NCBI GenBank assembly: GCA_034190875.2
Contig: CM067354.1
Location: 6,549,775-6,613,774, forward strand
Direction: 5' to 3'
Source: Urechis unicinctus
Taxonomy: Eukaryota > Annelida > Polychaeta > Xenopneusta > Urechidae
DNA: 64,000 nt
The notes beneath the pieces were generated by a model. The model was not told the DNA's origin, ran no database searches, and saw only the letters and a list, made by a program, of their open reading frames with translations. Position numbers and translations under genes: made by a program. This document shows positions 1-11,330 of the stretch, one piece after another. How positions within the stretch are numbered: the stretch's first letter is position 1; every line of letters begins with the position of its first letter.

Positions 1-24
1 ATTGCTGCTGAGGTATACCATTCG

Positions 25-2475
25 AGGAATGATAGAATATAGAATAGAATTTATTAACTTGCAGCAACGGCAACTCATCGATACTGATTGGAAACAAACA
101 CATAAATAACAAATCCAATGCTGCAAGTAGGGGGCTGTCTTCCCATTGTCCCTCAGTAGGCCCTGCACAAAACAGTCTTACGATAACGATGCTAGTGACA
201 CTCCAGTGCATTCCAGAGATAATCTTTGTTGATCTGCCACAACTACTGAACGGGGACGGGGGCAGGGGGCCGGCAACAAATGTCCACACGCTAATAGACC
301 GAGGTGACACTGATCATGGCTGTCATTTTATTAAGCACATAAGTACAAATATTAGCTACATTAACACAGGAATATATACATATTGTAGAATATGGAAATA
401 AACAATTTGAATACATTTTGCATACATTTCAGATATGCAAGTATATGTGCGAATATATATATGATAGTATGCGGTCACATGCATGTACACATTTCTTCTG
501 TACACAACCTAGATCATACAGATACCGACACAAACCAAACCATAATACAATATGAAGTAAGCTCAATACATATGCGAGTAACTCGTGTAACAAATCAGAG
601 GGTTGAACATTACAGACTACAATCCGCACACTTAACGTTGTTGCACCGTGCAATATTCAGGTAGGTAGACAACAGGCTGTTTTGGACGCTATCTTTAAAC
701 TGTGAGATGGACGACTTAGTGGCGGCATCGGAACACCAGTGGTTCCATATACGAGGAAAAACTACGCAAGGGTAGTCTGTCTGCAAAATATGTTTTAGAG
801 GGTGGTACATATAACAGTTTGGAATTTCGCATTTCATATTTGCATTTTATTTCATAGTTTCGATGAAAACAGTCGTTAAACGATATAGGCCATTGATGGT
901 TTTTAAATTCGTACATAAATGCGGTCATGTGATATTCGTATAAATGTTTCACTTTCAGTATTCCACAACGCCTGAAGAGGGGATCTGTTATAGGAGGATT
1001 TATTTATGTAACGTATGGCGCGTTTTTGGAGAAGTTTTTTTACTGAGTCCCGTGCATTACCCCAGGCCAGTATGCCATATTTTATGTATGGGTGCACCAT
1101 AGTGAAGTAAAGGGTACGCAAGGCTGATTGAGGGAGCATGTATTTGACTTGTTTAATAGCGAATAGAGCGTGCGAGAGTTTAGAGTTGATGTACATGGCA
1201 TGTGATTTCCGTGATAGGTGCTCGTCAATAAATATAACAAGAAACTTGTAAGCTTCTTCGGGTTGTCCTGCACCTACTCTTGCAACGCATTGACCATTGA
1301 TTTTCAGAACATGCTCATTTATGTTTATGTTTGCAGATTTATAAGTTGGTCTAAATACAATATATTTAGTTTTTTTGGTATTGAGATATAACTGATTGGC
1401 ACAAAACCAGTCATGTAATTTTCCATGTGCATCATTAGCTGTACAAAAGAGAGTATTTAGGTCCGATGAAGATGTTAGCAGTGTATAGTATCGTCCGCAA
1501 ACGAGAGAAGATCTGCTGGGCATGACATAGATAAGTCATTGACGTATAATAGGAAAAGCAGTATTGACCCTTGAGGAACTCCGCACTTTATTGGTTCCAT
1601 TATGGATTTGTACTCATCGACTTCTGTGTATTGCAATCGATTTGTTAAATAGCTTTTAAACCATGTAAGCGCTATCCCCCTTATCCCAAGTCCAGATATT
1701 TTTCCGAAGTATACCGTGGTCTATCATATCACAAGCTTTAGAAAGATCACAAAATACTGCGAGTGTATACTCTTTTGGCGAAATATCGTATTTTTTAAGT
1801 AACTGTAAAATCGGATGAACTGTACAGTGGTGTTTTATAAAGCCATATTGATGTTGATAAAGCATGCGATGAATATTTAAGAAATTAATAATTCTATGGT
1901 TCATCCAATTTTCCAATAGAGAATGCCGGCAATAAGCTTATACGGCGGTTGTTATCCATTTGACATGGGTCGGATGACTTGTGGATTGGGATTACTTTTG
2001 CAGTTTTTAATTTATCAGGAACTATACCCGTCGCCAGGGATAGGTTGAAGATATAGGTCAAGGGAAGCACTATTTGTTGTATAGATTCTTTTACAATCTT
2101 TGTAGTTATGTCGTCATGCCCTGAACTTTGTTTTGGCTTTAAGTTGTTGGTCAGTGTAATCAATTCATGTGGTTTAACGGGTTCAATGAATACACTTTGC
2201 GCGGGGCTATTAATGAAATAATCTGAAAAGTGTTTATTAGTATCCGGTAAGTTATCATGCAAATTGCAACTTATGTTTACAAAGAAGTTGTTAAACTCAT
2301 TGGCGATCGTTGATTTATCTGTAATGTTATGTTTATCGATGACTATTGATCTTGAAAACTGGGGTTTGTTTGTTGCGTTTCCCATTGCCTGTTTTAGTAC
2401 GGCCCACGTTTCTTTTATATTATATTTATGTTCATTAATCAATTTAACATTGTAGTCTTTATAGTGATCACATTA
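25..2475 (-). mobile_element. 5'-truncated non-LTR (LINE-type) retrotransposon
   Basis: A non-LTR retrotransposon read on the minus strand. Its reverse transcriptase ORF is decayed (separate entry). On the element's own strand, the sequence after the ORF ends near 25-52 in short ATTCT-type units, which resembles the short 3' tandem tails of CR1/jockey-like LINEs. An A-rich AATAAA-like stretch lies just inside it. The 5' limit near 2475 is set by the last residues that read as the linker before the reverse transcriptase. No endonuclease domain is visible upstream, so the copy is 5'-truncated, as is common for target-primed insertions. No target-site duplication was identified. The clade is not certain; jockey/CR1-like is a guess from motif style. 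Confidence 0.8.
610..2475 (-). pseudogene. Reverse transcriptase of non-LTR retrotransposon, frameshifted
   Basis: The RT would copy element RNA at a nicked target site. Reading from 2475 down, the frame pieces are: a linker with the conserved K-x-S-S-G-H-D-D and P-L-T-Y-I-F-N-L-S-L blocks (2442-1894); the finger/palm region Q-Y-G-F and D-L-S-K-A-C-D with its first catalytic Asp (1916-1656); G-V-P-Q-G-S (1563-1585); and F-A-D-D encoded at 1490-1501 but out of frame with its neighbours. The thumb with K-T-K-Y-I-V-F lies at 1523-903. The C-terminal F-x-Y-x-F block and a W-N-H-W block (952-610) are each in a new frame. At least four frame changes separate these pieces, so this is a dead copy. 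No RNase H or endonuclease was seen. The RT assignment is firm from the ordered motifs; the subfamily is not. Confidence 0.88.
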
Positions 2476-4490
2476 ATAGAACGTTTCCCATGAGGTTCTC
2501 CTCTTTGTTCAACATTATATAACAGCTTACGTCACTGGGCGAATGCCACACGGATTGTATATCTGTACCTCATATTGTGTGCAAAAGCAACTTTACTCCT
2601 ATTTCTAAATACCTGGCGAGCAGTATGAAAGCATTCGTTATTGTTTGATAACAAACAAGTTGATTGTATGTAAAGCCGTTCTTTTAATTCATTCCGCGAA
2701 CCATTGTAGCTGGTCTCCAATGGCTAACGATGTTTGATGCTCAGCGATAGCAAATGTAAAGTGACTCCATTAATGGACAGATGCCGCTATACCAAGGGTA
2801 AAGGATTTGAAGGTCGTAGCGTGTACAGTGTTACTCGTGTGGCATCCATAAACAGCATAACAAGGTCGAATATCCATCTTTACCATCTGGGGTCATTTAC
2901 CATACAATCACATATCACGGAGCGTTTGTAGCTTTCCGAGGAAGCCTAACGACATGATGTGGATAATCGGAACGTTTCATTGTGCATGTCTCATATCTGA
3001 TAACGTAGTACGAAACATCCGCAAATTGATAAGTCAGAAATGCTACTGTGATGATGAAAACGGGTTCAGCTCCTCCACGGTCCACGACCGCTGCGTGAGT
3101 AGAGCTAACATTGCCTCTCATGCTGACATAAGGTATGTATCATAGCGCCGATATTAAGGGTAGCTCAATTTAGAGTCCATACGGCTGATTAAGTAAGTCT
3201 GTTAGGGGAGATGTACTTTTCTGCAGATAACCAAGACAGCACTCGACTGATCGTCGCCACCGGATTTATTTAGTACGATAACGTTTTAGCCATTGTATCG
3301 ATGGTGCTGCTGCTAGAGGGAACTGAACACAAAAAGAGACAAAATGGTTTGGTAAATAAACAGACCTCGACAGGTCGTCTATGTTAACAATGAGCTCTCC
3401 CAAGCCCAGTTCTTTCCTAAATGTCGCACGGCCGTAAGGCGGCTGCCAGATATCTTAGCAAGCTTATTAGAATAATGTCAGTAGATTGTAAGCTTCCGAT
3501 CGTGCAAACGTTGATATAACCAACTGCATCCGCGCCACCTCGGTGTTGTTGTGTGTTTATACAGGCGACTGACGCAGCGAGACGGTCATACAAATGTTCA
3601 ATAATTCTCTCCGTGGTATGCAGGGATATACTTCTCTCGGCTTAGCGATTCTGTAACGATTATCTGGTTGCGCTTAGGTCATCAGAGGTTAAGTGGTAAA
3701 CTCGACGTCGTTGGCTGCCCATGAGCAGAGCGAGGCACGCCATTATGCTTGTACATATGTATGTTATCCGTTCCCGAGCGCCATGCGGAGTATATGTGTA
3801 TGTTTGATCATCATGAAGTGCTTAAAATGAGCATCATGTGTCATAATCAATACGACCTCGCAAAGGGCAGCGTTTTAACGGTACTTACTCAACTGTTTAT
3901 ATACCACCTGAACACAGTGTCAGTTTGTCACATAATGTCTGTGCGTTGTCATATCACTCTTGCCCTGTAGGCTTTCCTGTGCACGATTCAGCTTTGCGAA
4001 GTCCTGTGCATTTGTCATATACTTCTGATATCATTTAACTCACTGTCACTCCACACGCAGCGTACAGATTTTCACAGCTCATCAGGTTTGCCACACACGT
4101 GCAGGGTACGTCCACTCACAAGGACTCTCCTTGGTAGTCTTCCATTGAGAACAAATTGATTTTACACCATGGAAATTGTACCGGAAAGCTTCTTGAAGCA
4201 TCGGGTTTTGAGGAAAGTGCAACAGCACATTTTCATGCTTTAATTACCCTCACATCCTTTCAACCAGACTCTCAGTTATGGACCTATTACTGTATATGAA
4301 TACGGTGTTACGTCAGAGGGGGCATTGTTTGCATTGATGTGTGTGACATCTGGCAGTCTGCCTAGATGAAGGAAAGGGGGCCTATTGGCTCAGGTAGGGT
4401 GTGCGTTGTCTACACGTTTATGATCACGCCTGAGATCTGCCATTAGAGGAATGTGACAGTGGCTGAGCTTATATCATGAAACATGCCCCT
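2476..4490. other. No gene seen; one fragment of a dispersed repeat
   Basis: Open frames here are short and none looks coding. Positions about 4290-4440 match 31230-31400 in the same orientation: a shared block around 'gtgtgacatctgg', then a G-rich stretch, then 'gtgcgttg' and 'cttatgat'-like sequence. The rest shows no recognisable structure. Confidence 0.5.
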
Positions 4491-4504
4491 TGTTTAAACC
4501 ACAA

Positions 4505-5810
4505 CGATCACGCGTTTCTACTAATGGATAAATCTCACGCGTTTCTACTAATGGATCAATCTCACGCATTTCTACTAATGAATCAATGTCACGCGTTTCT
4601 ACTAATGGATCAATCTCACCCGTTTCTACTTATAAATCAATCTCACGTGTTTCTACTAATGATCAATCTCATGCATTTCTACTAATGAATCAATGGAACA
4701 TGTTTCTACTAACGGATCAATCTCACGCGTTTCTACTAGTGAATCAATTTCACGCGTTTCTACTAATGATCAATCTCACGCATTTCTACTAATTAATCAA
4801 TCTCACGCGTTTCTACTAGTGAATTAATTTTACACGTTTCTACAAAAGAATCAATCTCACGCGTTTCTACTAATGAATTAATGAAACGTGTTTCTACTAG
4901 TGAATAAATGAAACGTGTTTCTACTAATGGATCAATCTCACGCGGTTCTACTAATGGATCAATCTCACGCATTTCTACTAATGAATCAATCTCACGCGTT
5001 TCTACTAATGGATCAATCTCACACGTTTCTACTAATTAATCAATCTCACGCGTTTCTACTAAAGAATCAATCTCACCTGTTTCTACTAATGAATCAATGA
5101 AACGCGTTTCTACTAATGAATCAATCTCACGCGTTTCTACTAGAGAATAAATTTTACGCGTTTCTACTAAAGAATCAATCTCACGCGTTTCTACTTATGA
5201 ATCAATGAAACGCATTTCTACTAATGAATCAATCTCACGCGTTTCTACTAATGGATCAATCTCACGCGTTTCTACTAATAGATCAATCTCACGCGTTTCT
5301 ACTAATGAATCAATGGAACGTATTTCTACTAATGGATCAATCTCACACATTTCTACTAAAGAATCAATCTCACGCATTTCTACTAATGAATCAATGTCAC
5401 ACGTTTCTACTAGTGAATCAATTTTACGCGTTTCTACTAAAGAATCAATCTCACGCGTTTCTACTAATGAATCAATGAAACGTGTTTCTACTAATGAAAC
5501 AATCTCACGCGTTTCTACTAGTGAATCAATCTCACGCGTTTCTACTAGTGAATTAATCTCACGCGTTTCTACTGATAGATCCATCTCACGCGTTTCTACT
5601 AGTGAATCAATTTAACGCTTTTCTACTGATGAATCAATCTCACGCGTTTCTACTAGTGAATCAATCTCACGCTTTTCTACTAATGAATCAATCTCACGCG
5701 TTTCTGTAGTGAATCAATCTCACATGCTTTTCTACTAATGAATCAATCTCACGCGTTTCTACTAATGAATCAATGGAACATGTTTCTACTAATGAATCAA
5801 TCTCATGCGT
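4505..5810. repeat. 27-bp minisatellite, about 48 units
   Basis: A tandem array of a 27-bp unit built around 'cacgcgtttctactaat' followed by 'gaatcaatct' or 'ggatcaatct'. Units differ at a few fixed positions (acgcg/acgca/acgtg; taatgg/taatga/tagtga/taaaga), and some are missing one base. Because 27 is nine codons, the array gives long open frames on both strands (for example 5195-5584 minus, a nine-residue repeat of the D-S-L-V-E-T-R-E-I type). These are by-products of the repeat. Each unit carries CpG within ACGCGT. The array stops inside a unit exactly where the family A repeat begins. Confidence 0.95.
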
Positions 5811-6048
5811 TGAATCGATAATGGGCCACTTTTGCATCATTTCAGATCGCGCGATCTTTCGTCCAGTGACATACATAGGCCGCATGGAAACGTGTTGCTA
5901 CCTATCAATTCAATCATTGTTCTAGAAGCAACTCGTTATAACAAGATGAACCAAACCCCATCTTGATCATGTCACCACAGCGGTCGTTTGCAGCTGATAT
6001 ATCATATGTATTTGTTCTCTTAAAACACTGAGTGAAAACAAGATTGCA

Positions 6049-6216
6049 GCGGCTGAGAATGGTACAAAGCAATCCAGCGGCTGAGAATGGTACAAAGCAA
6101 TCCAGCGGCTGAGAATGGTACAAAGCAATCCAGCGGCTGAGAATGGTACAAAGCAATCCAGTGGCTGAGAATGGTACAAAGCAATCCAGCGGCTGAGAAT
6201 GGTACAAAGCAATCCA
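6049..6216. repeat. 28-bp x 6 tandem repeat
   Basis: Six near-identical copies of a 28-bp unit beginning 'gcggctgagaatggtac' and ending 'aaagcaatcca'; one copy has a single a/g-type change (gtggctgag). In the paralogous sites (about 37150-37205 and, inverted, 50265-50320) the motif occurs once and carries an extra 'gattccttgtcattgc' in the middle. The array therefore arose in this copy after that stretch was lost. As 28 is not a multiple of three, the reading frame rotates unit by unit, which makes all minus-strand frames open; this is not evidence of coding. Confidence 0.95.
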
Positions 6217-6885
6217 GGAATAAACATAAAACCCAAATGTCCGACGGGAGAGCAATTCGAAGTAATGAATATATACAAAACAGTCCGCTTGATCAATGAC
6301 GTTCGGTGGGATCATATCATGAGTCACGGATTCATTGGTGACCTCATATTTCCCCCTTGGGAAACAACGAGAGCGTGTAATGGCCATCACCGCAGGACTA
6401 GTGCTGAAAAATAACAGAAATCCGCCTTACCGTTACTGGTATGTTATACTCAAATTACAGTCTCTCTACTTCGCATAAATGGACGAGTACAGTTGATTTG
6501 ATTCTTCTATTATATATGGACTTGGTGATATGACTAACTCTGGTGAATATGCTCGATCGATGATTCCATATTTGTATCTTATTTATTTGCGCCAGCATTA
6601 ACATGTCAAGTTAAACGTACATAAAATGAATGCCAATAACACTGTAGTAAAGTGATGTCATGGCTGTGCTTTCACATCGTAGCCAGTAATGCAGCGATCT
6701 GATTTAGAGAACTGTCCACTTTATGTGACTGATTATTAGCAAACTGGGAACATTAACCACAAACGCCTTGGGTTGATCGTGTGAGCTTCTGTCGGCATTT
6801 TATTAATTTATGTACGTGTATTTGAACGAATGTATTAAAAGTCTGTTAATATCAGACTTGCAGATTTCTGTTGTGATTTGTGTCA

Positions 6886-7278
6886 CTAATCCATATTTGT
6901 CTCATTTGCGAATCGTCGTGATTGTATTGTAATGACGCAATCTTTCGCACAGTAATGTCTGTAGTTAAGTAGAAGATGTGCTGGTCCGAGTACGGCTGTA
7001 TAATGAATAGAATTTGCAGTGTGTTGAACCAAACCACCACAGTGCGGTAACAAGACCAGTTTAAAGGTTAAGTATATTATGATAAAGGTCGCCGTATATC
7101 CTGTGATTAACCAGGGTGGCCGTTTACCTTGTAAAACAAATAGCCATCCTAATATGCAATTATTGTAGGCGTATGTTTCATCTGTTTCCTGGTTAATAAT
7201 GTGAAATGCTGATTTTGCGAAAGATGTGAAGAGAACCATACAACAAATGTAGTATAGGGAAGAGGAAACACTAATCAC
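6886..7278 (-). pseudogene. Unrecognised ORF with a hydrophobic segment, family A
   Basis: A 130-codon open frame, one of the longer non-repetitive ones outside the LINEs and the GC-rich island. Its middle has F-V-L-Q-G-K-R-P followed by a hydrophobic run (T-A-T-F-I-I-I-Y-L-T-F type), and its end has Y-R-H-Y-C-A-K-D-C. The paralogous segment at 48727-49299 (opposite strand) has the same F-V-L-Q-G-K-R-P and Y-R-H-Y-C-A-K-D-C in frame. Between them the two copies differ by small indels that shift the frame. A shared ancestral coding region is possible but unproven. No family is recognised and no function is proposed. Confidence 0.3.
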
Positions 7279-7482
7279 TTATACCATCTAATGTGGATGC
7301 CAAATGATAACTTTGTAACTACCATGCATTAGCTATTAATATCCACGCGCTAAAGTTGCTCATTGGTTCAATAATATCATACTTACACAGAGAGCGTATT
7401 TTGATTTATCGCCTGTACACATTAACCAAGGCAGTAACTGTGCTTCCCGATCTGCTTTTGCGGTGTTGCTACACGTTTACAT

Positions 7483-7668
7483 TTAGAGCGGTTTACCTGT
7501 ATTGCATGAAGCAACACGCCATGGCATGACTGAACTCGCTACCTGCGGCAATACGAGAAACTGATATACAATGCTTATTTGATTCCAAAGTACATATGGC
7601 CTCATACCGGCAACAGTTGCAGCAATATTTATCCTCTGTTTATTCCCATGTGATATTAACCCCAGTAA
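7483..7668 (-). pseudogene. Short recurrent ORF of family A (S-H-G-N-K-Q-R type)
   Basis: About 61 codons with no start codon of its own. It reads S-H-G-N-K-Q-R-I-N-I-A-A-T-V-A-G-M, then a hydrophobic stretch (I-S-I-V-Y-Q-F-L-V-L-P), then V-M-P-W-R-V-A-S-C and a stop. The same frame is open at 37680-37874 (minus) and 48362-48547 (plus). A divergent version with the same S-H-x-N and A-T-V-x-x-M spacing occurs in family X at 23445-23741 and 63119-63359. It may be a remnant exon or small protein of the ancestral element. The family is not recognised. Confidence 0.35.
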
Positions 7669-8519
7669 AGGTACTTAAGTAGAGCATTCTGATATGCTAT
7701 CCTATTTAAGGTTTGACTTCTTATGAATAAGAGAGAATCTGTGTCTCTCGGCTCCATACACACTGATGACTCGTGAGACACAGTGTCCTTGTCGAGGGTT
7801 CTTTGAAGCAATCACTAATTTGGCGAACATTCAGTATCTTTGTTTTTGCATTATGACCATATATCATAAACTTTTGCATCAACTAGAATCCAATTTTCGG
7901 AGATGCCTGAGGTGGATAATTACCTCTCTATAGCCACGAAGTTAGCTTCGTTCTAAAGATAAGTATGACCACAAGTTTTTTTAATGTGAGTACCAGCTAA
8001 TCGTGCGATGAGATTATGAGTATCGCAATAGTAAGATAAACAAGACATTCAAAAATAAATAATAACGAACCAACAAAATAATAACCCATCCCCTTAACAG
8101 CGTTTCTTTTAGAAAGCGACAATCATATATAGAATGCTAATTGCTTAACTATAATGCACATCATTGTAGATTCTCATCGTGACAAAATTTCGTTTCACAC
8201 CAAAATATGTGGCCATTTAATCGGCGATTACCATTTCTTAATACGTACTGAATTGGAGTGGCTCTACCGCTTACAAACCGTTGTTGCTAATTGCTAATTG
8301 TGCCGACAGCGATGATAGTTGCATAAATGCAAAACACGCGAGGCTTTGTCCTTCGGAAATTATACATATGCCTACATCATCTGATTGCAATGAGTGGCCT
8401 TCATATTATGCTAGGGCTGTTTCCCCTCTGCTCTAATCTTAGACACGTATGCTTCATTTTCAACGAATATTTAATTCTGAGCGCATTGACTAACAGGTTT
8501 TCCATCTTCTTCATTTTAT

Positions 8520-10560
8520 GATCCTTGACGTGCTCTGAATGATATAAATACCCGAGGGGCTGATTACTTTATGGCATTCTGTGAAATAGATATATTATTC
8601 GCGGCATTTGTGTATCAGTTTATACAATACCGAGACAAACTACCAGGCAAACCGCATGCGCAACGTGTCCACAAATACAGTAAGTTGGTGGTTTGGCCGA
8701 CCGTCAATCGACTTTCACTGAATGTAAATAAAACGCATTACACGATCTCTATCGCAAACCTAACTGCAACTCTTTAATTAGCTATATGGTCTTAAAACAA
8801 TTAAGAGAAATGCGTCGAGTGTCCTATTTCCTTTACAGCGTGGTTCTAGTGAATGTTCAGCTTCCAATACGCGGTGAATAGGCTGATCATGTTGCTGTCT
8901 GTCGATATAGAACATTCTAAATATTTGATATAGGCAAAGTAGACAGAAAGAGGCAAAGTTGTATATTTCACATGGCCTTCCGAAAGAGAAGAATGTTCCT
9001 TGCTTTAACTGTACACGGAATTTATCATGTTTTAATCTTTCTGATTTTCGACATATCATCAACAGCCTACTTGAAAGTACAATTTCCATTCATAGTACTC
9101 CGACATGCCATTTCCAGATTATCATATCCCCTTTGATTCAAGGAAAACATTACTACAAATGAAAATTAAGAATCGGTTTATTCGAATAAGAAAAATTTGC
9201 ACTCCTTTATAACAACGATCATGACACAAAACTAATATTTGATATTCAAACCAGACTTGAATTCAGCAGAATCCTCTGCAGACATTTGAAACCGCTGGTA
9301 CAATGGATAAAAGAAAGGGTCACGATGTTATAACGGAAAATGATGAAATAACGACTTGAATATCAGCCATCGTGATGTTCTTAGCAAATAGACAAATCTC
9401 TAATGTTATAAGAACGAATAAGCATTTATCGCAACGTTTGTGGGATGATTTATCAAGCCTTAGGAAACAAAGAGCTTAACAATCTGATTCCCAAAGGTAT
9501 TAAATATGAATGGCAAATCAGTGGAGACATTGGGAGAAGAGCCGGTCCTGTTGCTGCTTACATTCATACATTGTGAACATGTAGTTAAAGTGCTTTTAGT
9601 CTCTATCATGGAATAACCATTGCTCTGACTTGAAATATTCTGGCACTTCAGATGCAAATTATCTGCTATTATAAGAAACGTTTCGAATTACTCGATCGAT
9701 GTTATTGTCTTGATTTGAGATCGTATTAATAATTCTGGCAGCCTTTCAAGGTTGACCAGCAGTCCTTGAGCGATTTGCACTCTTAACCTTTTTCTTATCA
9801 GTTTTTCTATCACTAGAAATGAGAATCGACTGCAAACCTGTTTGCACATTGGTCTGTCTTAGTCAACTTGATCATTTCATCGGGAACATTTTCATGACAG
9901 CCTCCCATGAGAAAATAACACAGACAAAAGGATATATAAAGTCCCGTTTCCGTACCAGGTCATGTCCTTGGTTATGCTTTCCGTTCTCCAAATGAGTATT
10001 TTTACCGTAGGACGGTGGATGTCGTCAATATGAAGGTGCAACCACTACTGTAACAACGCCTTTTCCGGCACACGAATACCGGCTCATACTGTGTTTCTTC
10101 TTTTTATCAGGTTCCATCACAAGTCATCACAGACGACTGTTGAGCTATATGCACATAGCGCTATCTACATTAACTTGATCACTTCATCTGGGCGTTTCTA
10201 TCAGAGCCTCCCTAGACTTATGTACAGTCTAATGTGATTCACGTGTTCAGTGATCCATACCAACAGCTAATGCATCAAGTTGATATCACATGTCTCTCTT
10301 TAGCATATAGAAGTTGGCATGATAAGCGAATTCGACCCCCTTCTCTAAAAACGCCGTTCTTGTGTAACTTCACCGACATTATATTCCTGACACATATTTT
10401 ATCGCTTTAAGAACACCTGGCAACACCTGCAAAAGCTGCAACGATATGGATTCTGTCTGTTCACAATTCACATTGGAATGGCATATTGCCAGTTCAGACT
10501 CATGACCATATATCCCTTGGACAAAATTGGATATGTATGTATTAATTAGACATGGCGATA
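8520..10560 (+). repeat. Family A internal segment, no gene
   Basis: Non-coding in appearance. About 8280-8770 recurs, diverged, at 15660-16620 and, inverted, at 47150-47770. About 8970-9160 recurs at 18560-18740 and 44640-44815. About 9480-9700 recurs at 38850-39070 and inverted at 46910-47140. About 9740-10220 recurs at 39160-39650 and 45000-45480, and its last part at 21480-21640. These matches give the order of blocks in the ancestral element. Confidence 0.6.
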
Positions 10561-10565
10561 TATAT

Positions 10566-10790
<225 letters not shown>

Positions 10791-11330
10791 GCCTCGTGAA
10801 AGACATTATGACTCATGAGTCGTTGGTATGTATGCGGCCGAGAGACACAAGAAGTCAAGCCCCAATTAAAATAGCCTTTAGTAATTTGGCTGTATGTTGT
10901 CGGTATGAGCAGCAGCTAAACCACTCGGGCTTTTGTGGAATAAAATCAGCATTGTATATCACCTTCTTCTATTGCCACAGGGAGTCAGTTCGGTGATGCC
11001 ATGGCTCATAACGCCATTCGATACAGATTAACTGCTAAGGTGTAATTGTAGCAACACCTCAAAGTCAGATGTGACAGAACATTGACTGCCTTGGTTTATG
11101 TCATAATCGAAATTCTGTGTAAGTATGACATTGTTTACCTACTAGCATCTATAGCGCATGGATATTAACAGCAAAGGCATAGTGGTTGCAAAGTTGTCAT
11201 TTGGCATCCTCACAAGATGGTATAAGTTACTAATGCTTCCTCTTCTCTGTAATGCATTTCTAATATTGAATTGTGACACAAATCACAAAAGTAATATGTG
11301 TAAGTTCTAATATTAACAGACTTTTTATAT

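Noticed and set aside
5195..5615. Genuine repetitive protein in the 27-bp array
   Set aside because: Frames are equally open on both strands, as expected from a 27-bp period; neighbouring units contain frame-breaking indels.
4505..5810. CRISPR-like array
   Set aside because: Units are contiguous with no unique spacers, and the context is eukaryotic; it is a minisatellite.
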